Below are positions 36,786 through 48,589 of a DNA stretch of 64,000 nt, piece by piece. The notes under the pieces are model-generated. The model saw only the letters and a list, made by a program, of their open reading frames with translations. It was not told where the DNA came from and ran no database searches. The translations under genes were made by a program, and so were the position numbers. How positions within the stretch are numbered: position 1 is the first letter of the stretch; each line of letters opens with the position of its first letter. The DNA comes from Crocodylus rhombifer (lineage: Eukaryota; Chordata; Crocodylia; Crocodylidae): assembly GCA_038503035.1 (NCBI GenBank), contig JAVSML010001010.1, positions 1 through 64,000 on the forward strand, read 5' to 3'.

Positions 36786-38319
36786 GGGCTAGGCCCGCTT
36801 GTTTCAATAAACTACCTCTAACCAACCCTTGTTCTAACCAGTAGAATATACCTGGGAAGCCCAGAACAGAACTTAGGATAACAATCACCAGTATTCCCCT
36901 GCCATCTTGCTACCATTTATCCATCTGACACATAGGAAAACAGTTTTCCCCTTAGTTCAAAGGGCAGAGATCTCTGGCAAAGGGCCAGTGTTCACACTGT
37001 ACTGGGTGCCTGACAGATGGGTATGGTTGCACCTATTTCTTTATTCTGCTTTCTAAAAAATGGTTTACTTAATTCATGCAGTGAAGAAACATCCCAAATA
37101 ACGGATTTTATAATTAAAACAGATACAAGCTGCGCATTTTGGAGTAATGCTCTACAAAAAGAAGGGACACCATTTTTGGACATTTGTCACCCATTTCAAG
37201 GACTTGTGTCACATATCTACAACTTTGTAGGCATGTGATTACTAAGACAATAAATTGTTTTTTCATTTGATATCAAGCTCTTCACTGTAAAAAGTTACTT
37301 TTAATGAGTGGCAAATTCCAAAATGTATATCTGATAACCAACTTCAGTCTCTTTTTTTCTGGGCAAGCTAATATGCAAATAATCCTTGTTTGAAGCAGGT
37401 ATTTTCTCCAGCTAAATTAATGAGAATTCTCTGAAATGAAAAACAACAAACATCTTGTCATGACATGTAATAATAAGCCTAGCTGAGATCCATTTTGTCA
37501 ATGAACAGGCTTAAGTAGTATTTACAGTTGTCTACCAAACCTACTGAAGAGGTGGCCATTTAAGAGCCAAACCATAAATCATTGTTAATCATTACGATAA
37601 CACTTAAGAGGGAAAGTTTTATGACAACGCAAATATTTGCCTGCTACTTTGAGCTGCACCATTTAGTTGCAAACATTCAGTACCCAGTCCTGCACTTAAA
37701 ATCCATGCAGATCTCACAAAGTTGGGACCTCAAATATAATGTACTATGTGTACCATTTGGCAAAAGAATTTGGAATGTGAAAAACAGAGTTAAATGAGTA
37801 TTGTCTGCTATGAAATCTATTAAATGAAAATTAAATGAATACTTTCAGCCAATTCCCTGTACAGCAAATGGATGTATTAGTTCTAGCCAAGATTTACAAA
37901 AGTTAGATGCACAGTTGGACTTCCTGGGAGTTGGGCACCTAAATTACTTTGGCCAAGTCCCTACTGCCTCCTGGCTGAGCCTAGGATCACCAAGCCCTGT
38001 CTACTTGCTCCCTCATGTACTCAAACCCAGAAATTAGGCAGTGTAGATAGCTGAAGGTGGGCCTGTGAGCAGTGCTTCTGAAGTATGTACTCAGGACCTA
38101 AACTGCCTACTTGCCTGGTTTGTAGGCACTTCTAGTTGCTTCCACATGCAGTAGGACTGAGTGGGTGCGGTTTGTTTCCCCACGGTGGTCAGCAGCAAAC
38201 TGATATGGACATGGCCACTGAGGATGTGTGTACAAAGTCAGGATTCTACACCTATATTCAGGCATTGAAATAAGTCACTTAATTTTTCCAAAGTGTTAGG
38301 CCACGGTGACATTAATGAA
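36786..38319. other. Intergenic, no gene recognised
   Basis: AT-rich, with no supported frame or paired element ends. Confidence 0.5.
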
Positions 38320-39290
38320 TGAGAGCTAAGGAATGCTCAGCATTTTTGAAAATCAGTTGCAAGTGCAGACATGGGAACTTGTCAGCTGATAATACCAAAA
38401 TTTGGGGTGAGGTAAGTACGCTAGTAGGGAGCACACTAGTAGGGAGGGAAAGATTGCAGCAAGATCTGGATAGGTTACAGGAGTGGGCTGACAAACAGGA
38501 TGTGTTTCAATACTGACAAGTGCAGGGTGCTGCACTTAGGCAGTAGAAACCAGCAGCACGCTTATAGAATGGGAAACTCCCTTCTTGAGAGCATGGAGGC
38601 AGAAAGGGATCTTGGAGACATTACTGACTCCAAGATGAACATGGGCCAACAATGCAAGGTCACGGGTGGCAGGGGTAACCGGACCTTGTTGTGCATCCAT
38701 AGGTGCATCTCAAGTAGAGCCAGGGAGGTGATCCTCCCACTCTATGCAGCACTGGTCAGGCCGCAGCTGGAGTACTGCATCCAGTTCTGTGCACCCCATT
38801 TCAGGAGGGATGTGGACAACATTGAGAGGGTCCAGAGGAGGGCCATCCACATGATCCGGGGACAACAGGCAGACCCTACATTGAAAGACTGTGGGACCTA
38901 AACCTGTTCAGCCTTCACAAGAGAAGGCTGAAGGGAGACCTAGTGACTGTCTATAAACTCACTAGGGGGGACCAGAAGGATCTGGGGGAGACACTGTTTC
39001 CCCTAGCGCCCCCTGGCATGACAAGGAACAATGAACACAAATTATTGGAGAGTAGGTTTAGATTAGACATCTGTAAGAACTACCTCACGGTCAGGGCAGC
39101 TAGGATCTGGAACCAACTTCCAAGGGAAGTGGTGCTGGCTCCTACCCTGGGGATCTTTAAGAAGAGGCTTGATGCCTACCTGGCTGGAGTCATTTGAGCC
39201 AAGTTTTTCTCCCGCCCAGGCAGGGGGTCGGACTTGAAGATCTACAAGGTCCCTTCCAACCCGACTTCTATGATTCTATGATTCTCTGAA
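38320..39290 (+). mobile_element. CR1 LINE fragment, 3' part
   Basis: The C-terminal part of the reverse transcriptase is readable in 38500-38901 and 38943-39197 ([35 protein letters not shown]), followed by the AGATCTACAAGGTCCCTTCC 3' end and an ATTCTATG tail. The ADD box is degraded to SADN. The fragment is 5'-truncated. Confidence 0.92.
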
Positions 39291-39514
39291 CTTTGGGGGA
39301 AAAAAAAGCCTTGTTTTTCATTATGAGCAATGCAATTAGTATATGTTAAAAATGCAAGGAAAGAAAAGCAAACTCTGAGAAAATGCCTAGGGTTTAAGTG
39401 TAATTTCATTAATTAAAGAAGTTCATACAACTTTATCCTGCATGTAGCTACAGAAATTCTAGAACTTTACATTAAGAATGGCAACTACAGTGTACTAATA
39501 GCCCCCCTCCCACA

Positions 39515-39765
39515 CTCCTGTGGGATGCTCCATCTACCCCAGCATCACAGCATTCACAAGTCGCACTGGTACCTTAAGGCATGTGGAAAAAATATTTAAA
39601 GCTCTGTCTATGTCCAAATCGCTTATTCTCCAAATCAGTATTGAATCTTCAGATTTGTATTCAGATTAATCAAAACAGGGACAGTGATCCAAACCAACAA
39701 ATCGAATCACTGTCCCTGACTCAGGCCAAATCTGAATTGACTAGGGCCCACTTCACACATCCCTA
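39515..39765 (+). mobile_element. hAT-like element fragment
   Basis: It has the same internal block (CAGCATTCACAAG, GGTACC, GGCATGTGGAAAAA) and paired GGGACAGTGAT / ATCACTGTCCCTG repeats as 6745-7499, ending CACACATCCCTA. The left end is missing or degraded. Confidence 0.65.
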
Positions 39766-40056
39766 CTAAGCACCCAGTGAATCCAGAACCAGTGAAGACA
39801 CTGGAACAGCTCTTGTTGTCTTCATAGAGGTTTGTTAGGCCCTAAAGAGGAAGTTTACAGATTAAAAATGACTTAAGGTTTATGGAGTAGGACATAAATC
39901 CTTTTAAAACTAATTATCTGTCAAGAATATCTAAGATTAGGGCATGAAGATGGAGCTGTATGCATTTCTGTGTGTGTTAGAAATCTTATGCACACAAAAC
40001 TACATGAAAAGAGAACCAAAAAAAGTACCAGCATTAGATCTGACTGAAAACAAGGG

Positions 40057-40242
40057 CAGGGCTAGATTAATGCATAGGCAAACTAGGCACATGTCTAGGA
40101 CTCCAAGTGAAGAAGGGGCCCTGTTGTGCTTATTTTATATATTATAATTATTGAGTGAAAAAAGTAATATAAAAATACAGTATTAAGTAGGGGGCCATGA
40201 GTTTGTTTGTCTGGGTCTCACTAAAGGGTTAATCCAGCCCTG
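40057..40242. mobile_element. Intact hAT MITE, 186 bp
   Basis: The ends CAGGGCTAGATTAATG and GGGTTAATCCAGCCCTG are inverted repeats. Exact 8-bp duplications AACAAGGG flank it (40049-40056 and 40243-40250). This is a textbook small non-autonomous hAT insertion. Confidence 0.92.
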
Positions 40243-40589
40243 AACAAGGGTCTTTGGTTTCCAGGAAATTTCATTTTTTAAGTTCGTTTTCTGTCCAAAT
40301 TGGATTGAAACCAAGCTGTTCAGAAAATTGGCTTGAACTAGAACCTCTTAAACTTTTTTTTTTTTTTGTGTTTCACAGATAAGGGCAGCCATGAAATCAA
40401 CAAATATGTCAATTTCACTGAAATGCTGCAGAGAACTCCTGGAGTCCCCAGATCTATCATCTCTGGCCCCCAGAGGGACCTGCCAGGAATCCAAACCAGG
40501 TTTTGCCAGAACCCTGCCATGCATTGGCCATTCATAGGGGGTACATGTGGGTGCACATGCACCCACTGAGATTGGTGGTGTTGCGGAAT

Positions 40590-41690
40590 GCCGGGCTAGC
40601 GATTCTGGCACCGCTTGGGGAGCCGCGGGCTTTACAGAGCAGGCGAGCGCGCGGCTTGTGGGGCAGGATTGGAGGTAGCTTTATGACCGCCTTCAAGGTT
40701 CGCCAAGTTGGCGCAAGTAGACGACTTAGAGTAAGTTGTTAGTTTTCTATAATAAGTTTGTAGGATGTCTGTTGGTTCACGGGGTTCCGGAGTAAGCCCT
40801 TGCATTCTAACCCGATGGGCTAGGTGCGGCTGCCAACTCCTTAAGTCCCAGAACTGGTCAACAGCTCATTGAGATAGGGTGTTAGTGGTAGAAGTTATTA
40901 CGGAGTAAATATAAGGTAAAATAAAAATTTGTTTTATTCACTCACCTGGCCTCACCCTCTTACGAATAAGAGGGGAGACCGGCTGGAACGAAGTTGCAGT
41001 AAATATAAGTATAGAAAGCATAGATATGCTGTCTAAGCTACGAAGAGAGGCGGTCAAGAGGTGGAGTCTCCGATGTTTCTTCAGTTACAGTATGCTGGAT
41101 ACAAAGGGGGTCTGTTGGCCCACAGGGTTCACTAGCGAGCCCTTGCTGTCCACCCCTTGCGGGATGGGTGCGGCTGCTCACTGGTTAGTCCTAGTGCTGG
41201 TCAACAGCTCATGAACGGGATGGTGGATACAAAACTGTAACACGGTGAATTGTTGTCGATTGTCGGATTTTCGAGGCCCTGGTTTTCTCTGGGATATGCC
41301 CAGGTGGAGAGCTGAAGACCAGCTACAGGGTGATCAAGCCTGAAGGGTCGTCCAGTCGTCATCTCTGCCACTTCCTGCCTCTTTACCTCTTTTATAGATG
41401 TTGGTTGGACTGCCTCTGTGACACTAACTATGATATAAGCTAAGCATACAGGGATAGGATAGTTTCTTTTACATAATAGTTACTAGGTAGATTTTCTACA
41501 TAAGTTTCATTTCTGCAGGAATGACACTTACAGATAAGAAATTAAACTTACAGAATACGCATGTGCAGCTTAATACAAGCATGGAAAAGTACAAAGCTTT
41601 CATTTTGATTAGAAGCCAAAACTACAAGGTCACATAAATGTGAGAGTGCCACACGGCAGTTATACAGAAATAAAATAAGACATTTACAGG
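40590..41690 (+). repeat. Unclassified repeat-bearing block, possibly LTR-derived
   Basis: Two related segments of about 105 bases, 40767-40872 and 41110-41215, share GTCTGTTGG, GAGCCCTTG/AAGCCCTTG, GGTGCGGCTGC and CTGGTCAACAGCTCAT at a spacing of 343 bases. A second pair around CAGTAAATATAAG lies between them. An AATAAA-containing stretch (40919-40926) and a TGTTGCGG start near 40577 suggest LTR ancestry, but no paired ends or target duplication were found. Confidence 0.35.
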
Positions 41691-42052
41691 CGGTACACTC
41701 TGAGACTGACCGCCGCCAGTGGTGCCTGTGGGCAGTCGCCACTCGCCAACCCCCACACCAACGTCAGTGCAACTGCCTGCAGGAGCTCCCTGCTCGTTGC
41801 CACCATATCCCTGCCGCCGCTGCTGCAGATGGTTGCCATGCCCCGCAGCCTCATGAGGCACAAGGCGTTCATGCTGCCATGGATTTAGCAAGTTTCTTGA
41901 ACCCAAGATGTTTTGAACAAAACTCTTTTAAGTCAACAAACCAGCTTTTTTTTTTTTTTAAGAAACTGCTTTGCTGAAAAATTTCCAACTGTCTCTAAGC
42001 AAGATGAAGCCAGTGATATATATCTGATTGCACCCTATGAAACAAAGAGTTC

Positions 42053-42058
42053 TTTATT
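42053..42058 (-). promoter_or_regulatory. Candidate polyadenylation signal for the ankyrin gene
   Basis: AATAAA on the minus strand, about 520 bases after the stop of the ankyrin-repeat gene. Confidence 0.4.
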
Positions 42059-42574
42059 TGCAGCAGAGGAGGTTGTGATGGATCAGCCATGTCAGGAAAA
42101 TGGGAAGAGACCATATCCCCAAGAATATTTTGTATAACAAGATTCGAGACGGCTCAAGAAAGTGGGGTTGTCTTCTAGGGTAGTACCACAATGTATGCAA
42201 AAATGATACAAAGTCATTCAAAATCAGTATAGAAAGCTGGGACAAACTCACATAATCCTGTCCAATCTGGCAGGAACATTGGGCACTGGGTGCAGCTGAA
42301 GATGAAGTGGCTTTGATCCAGAGGATGTAAGCAAAGCAAGAAAGAAGAAAGCAGCATGCTATAAACTTGGACTCCAACTCAGTCAACATATGAATCTATG
42401 AAACTTGTGACGAGCTGTGTTGCTCTCGAATTGGGCTTGTCAGCCACAAATGGATTCATCAGGCATCTGACCAGATCTCTTACATGTACACCATGATCCA
42501 GAGGATCGACAGTTGCCCACTAGAGACCCCGGGTGCTTCCCTTTGTGACTCAGGTTGGTGTCTCCCAGTGAAGT

Positions 42575-43792
42575 TCACTCCTGCCAGGATTGCAATCCTT
42601 TTAGCTGTACAAGCTCAGCTTTTTTCTTTTCCTGGGAAAGTGCTTTGGGAGATCTTTTCATGCTTATTTTTTCTGCACTGCAAACTGGTCTTCTCCAGCC
42701 TTGGAGAGAGATGAGAGGGATGACAGCTACACTGCACCTCCTCCAGGAGCTGCCCTGCCTGACAGGAGTCTTCTTTAAAACATCCTTCCCAGCATCATAA
42801 GATAGCCTTTGACTCATCCTCCTCCTGTGCAGCAGCACTGCTAGCTCAGCCCCATGGCCTGCATCCTGAAGAATGCGATCTTTCTTGGTTGGGAAGGGCT
42901 TGGCTTTGGGGCAGAAAGATGGAGTGAGCTGGATTTGAAGGAGCTCAGCAAGGTTTTGGAGATCCCGTCTCCAGTTTTGCGCATGCAAGCTATGTGGCTG
43001 ACCTGTAGGCAATGTCAGTTTGTCAAGAGCTGCTGGGGGCTGAGCTGCTTCCTGAAAGGGGACATTCTTTGAAGTGTGAGGAGTCAAATTTGGCTTTTGC
43101 ATTAAACTAAGAGTTACTTTGCCTCCACAGTCTCTGGTCTGTCTGGAGGGCTGGCTTGGCCCTTGACTCTTGTGCAATTTCTTTCTTTTTTCCCAAAGGC
43201 CTTTTGGCAGGGGTTTGAAGGGCAAGCATCTGGACCTGCTTGTCACAGCAGGGCCTTCTCCCTCTCCACCTGTCCCAAGGTGGCTTTTGCTGCTCATCTG
43301 CTGAGAGCTGTTCCCACTATTCTGTAGCATGTTGGTAAAAGACGTGTGGCTCTGGAGGCAAGCCTGGATTGGAAGCATCAGCCTATCCTTTCGAGACTCC
43401 AGGCCATATCTCTTTAAGGAGAAGACAATCATTTTGGTGATACCCACATGACCCAAGGTTGTAGCATACCAGAGTGCTGTGTACCCATCACAGTCTGTGT
43501 GGTTCAGATCGTAGTCCAGGGCATCCAAGTAGAGTCTCACCAAGGCTTCCCGCTGGTACAGCACTGCATGAATGAGTGCATTCCTTCGGTTCCTGTCCCA
43601 GGAGCCCACCCTGGCTCCATAGCTCAGAAGCAACCGGGCTGCTGCCAGAGCCCAGCTCTCACCATCATGAAGGCAGCAGTTAATTAAAGGTGTCCGGCTT
43701 TCTCTGTCCCACGTATTCACATCAGCTCCAGACTCAACTCGTTCTCTCAAAAGTCTAAAGTTTCCTTTCATCAGGGCTTCATTAACATCCAT
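42575..43792 (-). CDS. Ankyrin-repeat protein, ANKRD63/ANKRD34-like, single exon
   Basis: A 405-codon frame starts at an ATG in good context (AACCATGG) and is uninterrupted over 1.2 kb. Residues 1-135 form about four ankyrin repeats (SGADVNTWDRESRTPLINCC, SYGARVGSWDRNRRNALIHA, TDCDGYTALWYATTLGHVGI). Then comes a VFSLKRYGLESRKDR segment resembling the region after the repeats in ANKRD63. The remaining 240 residues are polar, Ser/Lys-rich and probably disordered, ending in a basic KK-rich tail (RRRMSQRLSYD near residue 330). No signal or membrane segment is seen. An acceptor-like CCTATCCCTGACAG ends at 43798, five bases before the ATG, so an upstream 5'-UTR exon is likely. The exact family member is not certain and the function is unknown. 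Confidence 0.82.
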   Translation of the reverse strand: MDVNEALMKGNFRLLRERVESGADVNTWDRESRTPLINCCLHDGESWALAAARLLLSYGARVGSWDRNRRNALIHAVLYQREALVRLYLDALDYDLNHTDCDGYTALWYATTLGHVGITKMIVFSLKRYGLESRKDRLMLPIQACLQSHTSFTNMLQNSGNSSQQMSSKSHLGTGGEGEGPAVTSRSRCLPFKPLPKGLWEKRKKLHKSQGPSQPSRQTRDCGGKVTLSLMQKPNLTPHTSKNVPFQEAAQPPAALDKLTLPTGQPHSLHAQNWRRDLQNLAELLQIQLTPSFCPKAKPFPTKKDRILQDAGHGAELAVLLHRRRMSQRLSYDAGKDVLKKTPVRQGSSWRRCSVAVIPLISLQGWRRPVCSAEKISMKRSPKALSQEKKKAELVQLKGLQSWQE

Positions 43793-43798
43793 GGTTAC

Positions 43799-46640
43799 TG
43801 TCAGGGATAGGTGAGCAATTTGGGTTTCAGGTTAAGGGAAGCAGCAGAGTACAGAGGCTAAGAGTTCACTGCTGTTGAAGCACCAGCTGCTTCCTCCCTG
43901 GACACTACAACCAGTCTTCAGCTCCTTCCAGTCCTTGAAAGACTCATCACCATCCTGATGGCAGAGCCCTGGGAAGCACAGAGCAGCCTGCACAGCCCCT
44001 TGCAAAAGAGCTAATCCAGCTTCTGTTTACTCCTTCTGGGAGAAGTGCTACTGAGAGCAACCAACAATGAGTGGCATGTACCTCTGATAAGCAAGGCTTA
44101 ATTATTCACTGGTTTGACAGGAGACAATGTACAATCTTGATTTCTAGGCAACTACTTAGCACAGGAGGAAGCTAACTGCTTGAGTTTGGAGCCCTTACCA
44201 GCAGGATAGGTGGACTTTATCTGTGGGAAACTCCATTGACTTTAGTGGAGTTACCTCGGGAACAAATCCAGGTCGCTGAGGTCTTTCCTAGCAATGTCCT
44301 GTATTTGTGTGAGTGTCTTGTCCAGAGGAAGGGAAGCTGGGCCCATTCCCCCAGGGCCCATTCCTGCTGAATCTAGTGATGTGGGAGTAAGGCCCAGCAC
44401 AGAAGAGGAGGTAAGTCTGCTTCTATGGTGTGAGGACTGGGGCCATAGGTCAGGTGCTCTGTGCAACTACTTGCCCTCTCACCCAGAAATCCATGTAGAA
44501 ACCAAGACAGTCTTGAGCTGTCAAAGTCCCCTAGCCCTGTTTCTTTCCTCTTGAATGCCATGAACACCTGAGTTACCAAGAGGTAAGTGCTTGAAGGACA
44601 CTGAGCCTCTGAAAATACAGGGGGGATCTCCCAAGTTGGGGAAACAGCTAATGAGTGTACTGATGCCCAGACCTACGGGTTTTTAGGCCATGCCAGCTCT
44701 TAGGCTAGGAATAGTTTATGGGAAGGTGACATAGGTCAGGGAACCATCACCTGAGCTGGGAAGCCAAGGACACCCAGTGTCCTGTGCATGTGGCCTAGCA
44801 TGTTGGTGTCAGCCCCAGTGCAGGGGCAAGGACTGCTGGTTTCCTCAGTTATCATCCATGATGCAGCCTCCTGTGCTAAACCCATCAGCCAGTAGCTCAG
44901 CCCTGAAGCAGAACCACAGTGTCTGCCATCACAAGATGAGCTGCAGTACAGTCCTACCCAGAATTTAGGGCTAGGATTACTGCCCCACCATGCTGGAGAA
45001 AATCTATATGCCTGTCATGAAACCACTCCTGCCCCAGGGATATGAAGTCAAATTTACAAAGGCATCTTGGCACCTGGTGGGATTTACCAAAGCACCTAAC
45101 TCTCCTAGGCCTCAAGTGTCTACATCCTCATGGAAGTATTATGGCTAGGAAGTGGAGACTGTCAGAGGTAGAGCCAAAGGCAGTCCTTGGAGCTCCAGAG
45201 GCTCCATCCAGGCAACGCCTTCACCACAGGCAGTGAGGAGCTTCTGGGTATCCCCAAAGGGAGATTTGCCCTGGTTAAACAGAACCAGAATGCAAAGGAG
45301 TCCAGACAGTCAAGTGAGAGTTAACCCTGCAGTGATAAGTCAGAAATGCCACACCATCCACCCTACCCCTCTCCTGGGCTGAGACAAAGGGGCCGGGCAA
45401 GAGGAACCTTTTTCTCAGCATAGGGGGGTGCTCTCAGGGAATGTGGTGCATGAACTATGCTGGCTCCATTTTCAGGAGGGTCACTGAGCTCTCTGGCTAT
45501 GCAGACAGGCATGTCCTCCAGAGGCAGAGCTCGCCGCTGCTGACAAGGCCAGGTGAAAAGAGGAACTCAGAGCTGAAAGGACAATGGGCATGGGAGGAGA
45601 AGCACATTGGGTGTGTTCCTTGTGGAGGCTGCCAGGCTTCTCCCTCTGCCTGGCCTTCTGACTCCAGGGAGGTGCAGCCTCCTCTCCAGTAAGTCCTTAC
45701 TCCCACATACTGGTGTCCTAGTTATGTGCTGTACTCAGCAACAGCAGAGAATGGGGCTGTGAAAGGGAGCTGTAGCTGACTGCCCAAAACAGATGAATCA
45801 TCAAGGCCTCTCTTCCAAGCCCTGCAGCTCTAGGGGGTGTAACAGGTTAGGTGCTTGAGGGCCATTATGATGCCCCCTGCAGGCCCCCTCATCCCTGCTA
45901 GGCTCTCTTTCTGCCCTGTCTCTTAAAGTCTTCCCTTGCCTGCTCACCTGCACATCTTGAAAGGGAGGCTGCCTTGAGAAGCTGATGAGCCTAAGGTGTT
46001 CTCCCCCCTCTCTGGTGGTCAGCTCTCCCAATCTTGCTTGCCTTAAGGCTAGTTGCCTGACTTCATCTGCTCCTACACCATGCCCCATGCCTTGCAGGTG
46101 TTTTAAGTCACCAATCAGGTGGGACACTTGTCTCTACATCTCCAGGCCACCTCAGGCCTTCCTTCCCTTGTTGGGTTTTTAGCTTTCCCAGCTTCCGCCC
46201 CTTTACTCTGGCTGGTCCCTTAACCAAGACCCACTAGTCTAGGCCTGGCTTCTAGGCCCCAGCTCTCTTCTTCGTCATGCCTCCAATCCAACCTTTCTAT
46301 ATGGTCTGTTACCAGTATTCTGCACAGGCCACTGCTTCAGGTGTTAGTGTTGGTAAATCTTGTGCAGTGCATTGTGGTGCTACAGGGCATCTCAGATGAT
46401 CCATGGTTATCTTCTCCTGATAAACACATTGGTCAGTTGCACAGAGGCCCCATGATTTAATTTAAAAGTTGCATCTGCCAAGACCAACTCTCCATCTGTG
46501 TGCTATGTATGCCATTTGTAGTTGGAGCCAGATGCTGCTGGCTTAATGGCACTTGAAGGCCTGTGTTTCGGGAACTGGCTTATAGGTATAGATATATGCA
46601 TTATAAGAGTTCAAGATGGGCAGAAGGGGTTAAAGGGATT
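43799..46640. other. Intergenic, no gene recognised
   Basis: It may contain the 5'-UTR exon and promoter of the ankyrin gene. No TRMO-like frame or element borders were recognised. Confidence 0.45.
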
Positions 46641-47470
46641 TCTAAAGAACTTGGGAGATGCATACACAGCTTCTCATGGCCCTGAAAGCAGACGGGCTGT
46701 CTAGCACAACAAGGCCAATGGATGGACACAGCCTGAGAATTGAGGGGGGCATGCCATAACATGAGATCATACCCTTCAAGGCAGACAGGTTGTCTAACAC
46801 AACCAGGACACACAGCCTGGGAACCAAAGAAGGATGTACCATACTGTCCCATAACACAAAATAAGTGACACCAACAAGGCCTCAGAAAGTGGGGGGGCTA
46901 AGTCCCAGTTTTGGGGCAGCAGACCAAATTAGGAGAAGGGCCAGAAGGCTACATGGACATGTGACCACAGAGCGACAACCAACTAGAGATAGCCACAAAT
47001 GAAGAGTCATCAGGAGTCATCAAGGGGGAAGGAGAATGCAAAAGCAGAGACTTGAGATTAACAAAGGGTCCCTCCCTGTTCCTCCCCATTTTGCTCCCTG
47101 AGAGGGGTCCCCATCCCCATCCCCATCCCCCGGGAAGGGTCCCCAAGGCCAACATGGACAGAGGGAATGCCAGCAGCCCATCTCATGCACCCCACTTGAG
47201 GGGGCCTGTGGGCCTCGGCATCCCACCTCCAGACTGCTGACACTTAAGAGAAAGACCCTCAGAGTGGAGCCTGCATCCTGACCAGATGTACTTCAACTCT
47301 GATGACAGCCCTAGCTAGGATTGATAGATATAGAATTGCTTGATTGTTTGTATTGTTGCTTTTTTGTTATCACTCTGTATTAGTAAACTCATCTATTATC
47401 AACTGGCAGGTGTTGTGGTCAGTCTGAGGGTTGTGCCCACCAGGAACAAAGGTATAAGGGCTGGGTTCCT
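46641..47470 (+). repeat. LTR-like sequence with a tandem duplication
   Basis: A unit with GCAGACGGGCTGTCTAGCAC and CACAGCCTGAGAA is repeated about 97 bases on as GCAGACAGGTTGTCTAACAC and CACAGCCTGGGAA (46688 and 46785). A (CCCCAT)n run lies at 47109-47131. The T-rich promoter-like stretch followed by GGTATAAGGGCTGGG near 47450 resembles an LTR, but ends were not paired. Confidence 0.35.
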
Positions 47471-47474
47471 AAAA

Positions 47475-48589
47475 TCCAGTGTCAATAGATGCTAACTCCT
47501 CACTGGAGGTAATTCCTTGCTGGCTCCATTCAACAGGTTTGTTGCCTAGTTTCTCCCATTCTTGTTGCCAGAGGGTAGTTCTGGCTGATTCTGGTGACGT
47601 GGTCAATGGTATGGTAGGGGACAAAAAGCTGTTTCTCAATGGGAGATGACAGTGCACTGGTTGAAGTCCATATGCGGGTGGTGGTCATCTGACTCTTGTA
47701 CCTGCTGATCAATGGTGCCTGCTACTTTCCTCCTGATGTAAGGGGGCTCTGTGTCAGATAGTGCGTATAGGCAGGGAACAGGGATGGGATTTAGGTAGCT
47801 GTTATAATTCTGCATGTATCATTTAGGGCAGTGTCAAGATGTTTACTGTGACTTGAGCATCCCCAGGTGGTGCAGACATATTCAGCCACAGAGAAACAAA
47901 GTGTTAAGGCAATAGTGCATAGGGTGTATGGATGTACTCCCCACTTGGAATTTGTGAGCTTATGCAGAATGTTGCTTTGTGTGTTGACCTTGGCTTTGGT
48001 ATTTAATATGTGCTTTTTGAAACTAAGCGTATGGTCCAGTGTTACCCCTAGGTGGACCAGGTGGTTCTGATGTTTGAGACTCTGGTCACCCCAGGTGTCA
48101 TTCCATGTCCTGATTCCCCAAGTGGAAAGTCCAGATTTGACTTTTGCTAGGGTTGGATTTGAGATAATGATTTAGGTAATAATCTGACATTTCTTTCAGT
48201 GCCCTCTCTAGGATCTTCTCTGTGTCCTCAAAATTCATCTTCTGTGTGGTAATGCAGAGATCGTCAGCATAGGTGACACACCGATGTTCTTCAGGAAGTA
48301 GCTGATCATTAATGTAGATGCTAAATAGAAGTGGGGTGAGCACACTGCCTTGTGGTAAGCTGCTCTCTTGGGAGCACCATCCAGCTTTCTGGCCATTTAG
48401 TTCCACGTAGACCTGCCTGTTGTCCAAGATGCACCTGGTGGTCTGGCTTAGATCTAAGTCGTCAGTCATAAGGTACAGTTTGTGGATCCTGATGTGGTGT
48501 TGGATAGTATCGTATGCAGCAGACATGTCAACAAATGCTGCACCAGTGAGAAACTTCTGTTGGAAACCATCTTTCATATGTAGCAGCAT
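47475..48589 (-). pseudogene. Non-CR1 LINE reverse transcriptase fragment (jockey-like)
   Basis: The 163-codon minus frame (48589-48098) starts inside a reverse transcriptase: AAFVDMSAAYDTIQHH, LPQGSVLTPLLFSIYINDQ and the catalytic YADD in TYADDLCITTQK. Further pieces of the same domain and its C-terminal part follow down to about 47475 in broken frames (HLGVTLDHTLSFKKH, LCFSVAEYVCTTWG). The wording differs clearly from the CR1 copies here. It looks jockey-superfamily or related. Both ends are truncated. Confidence 0.75.
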
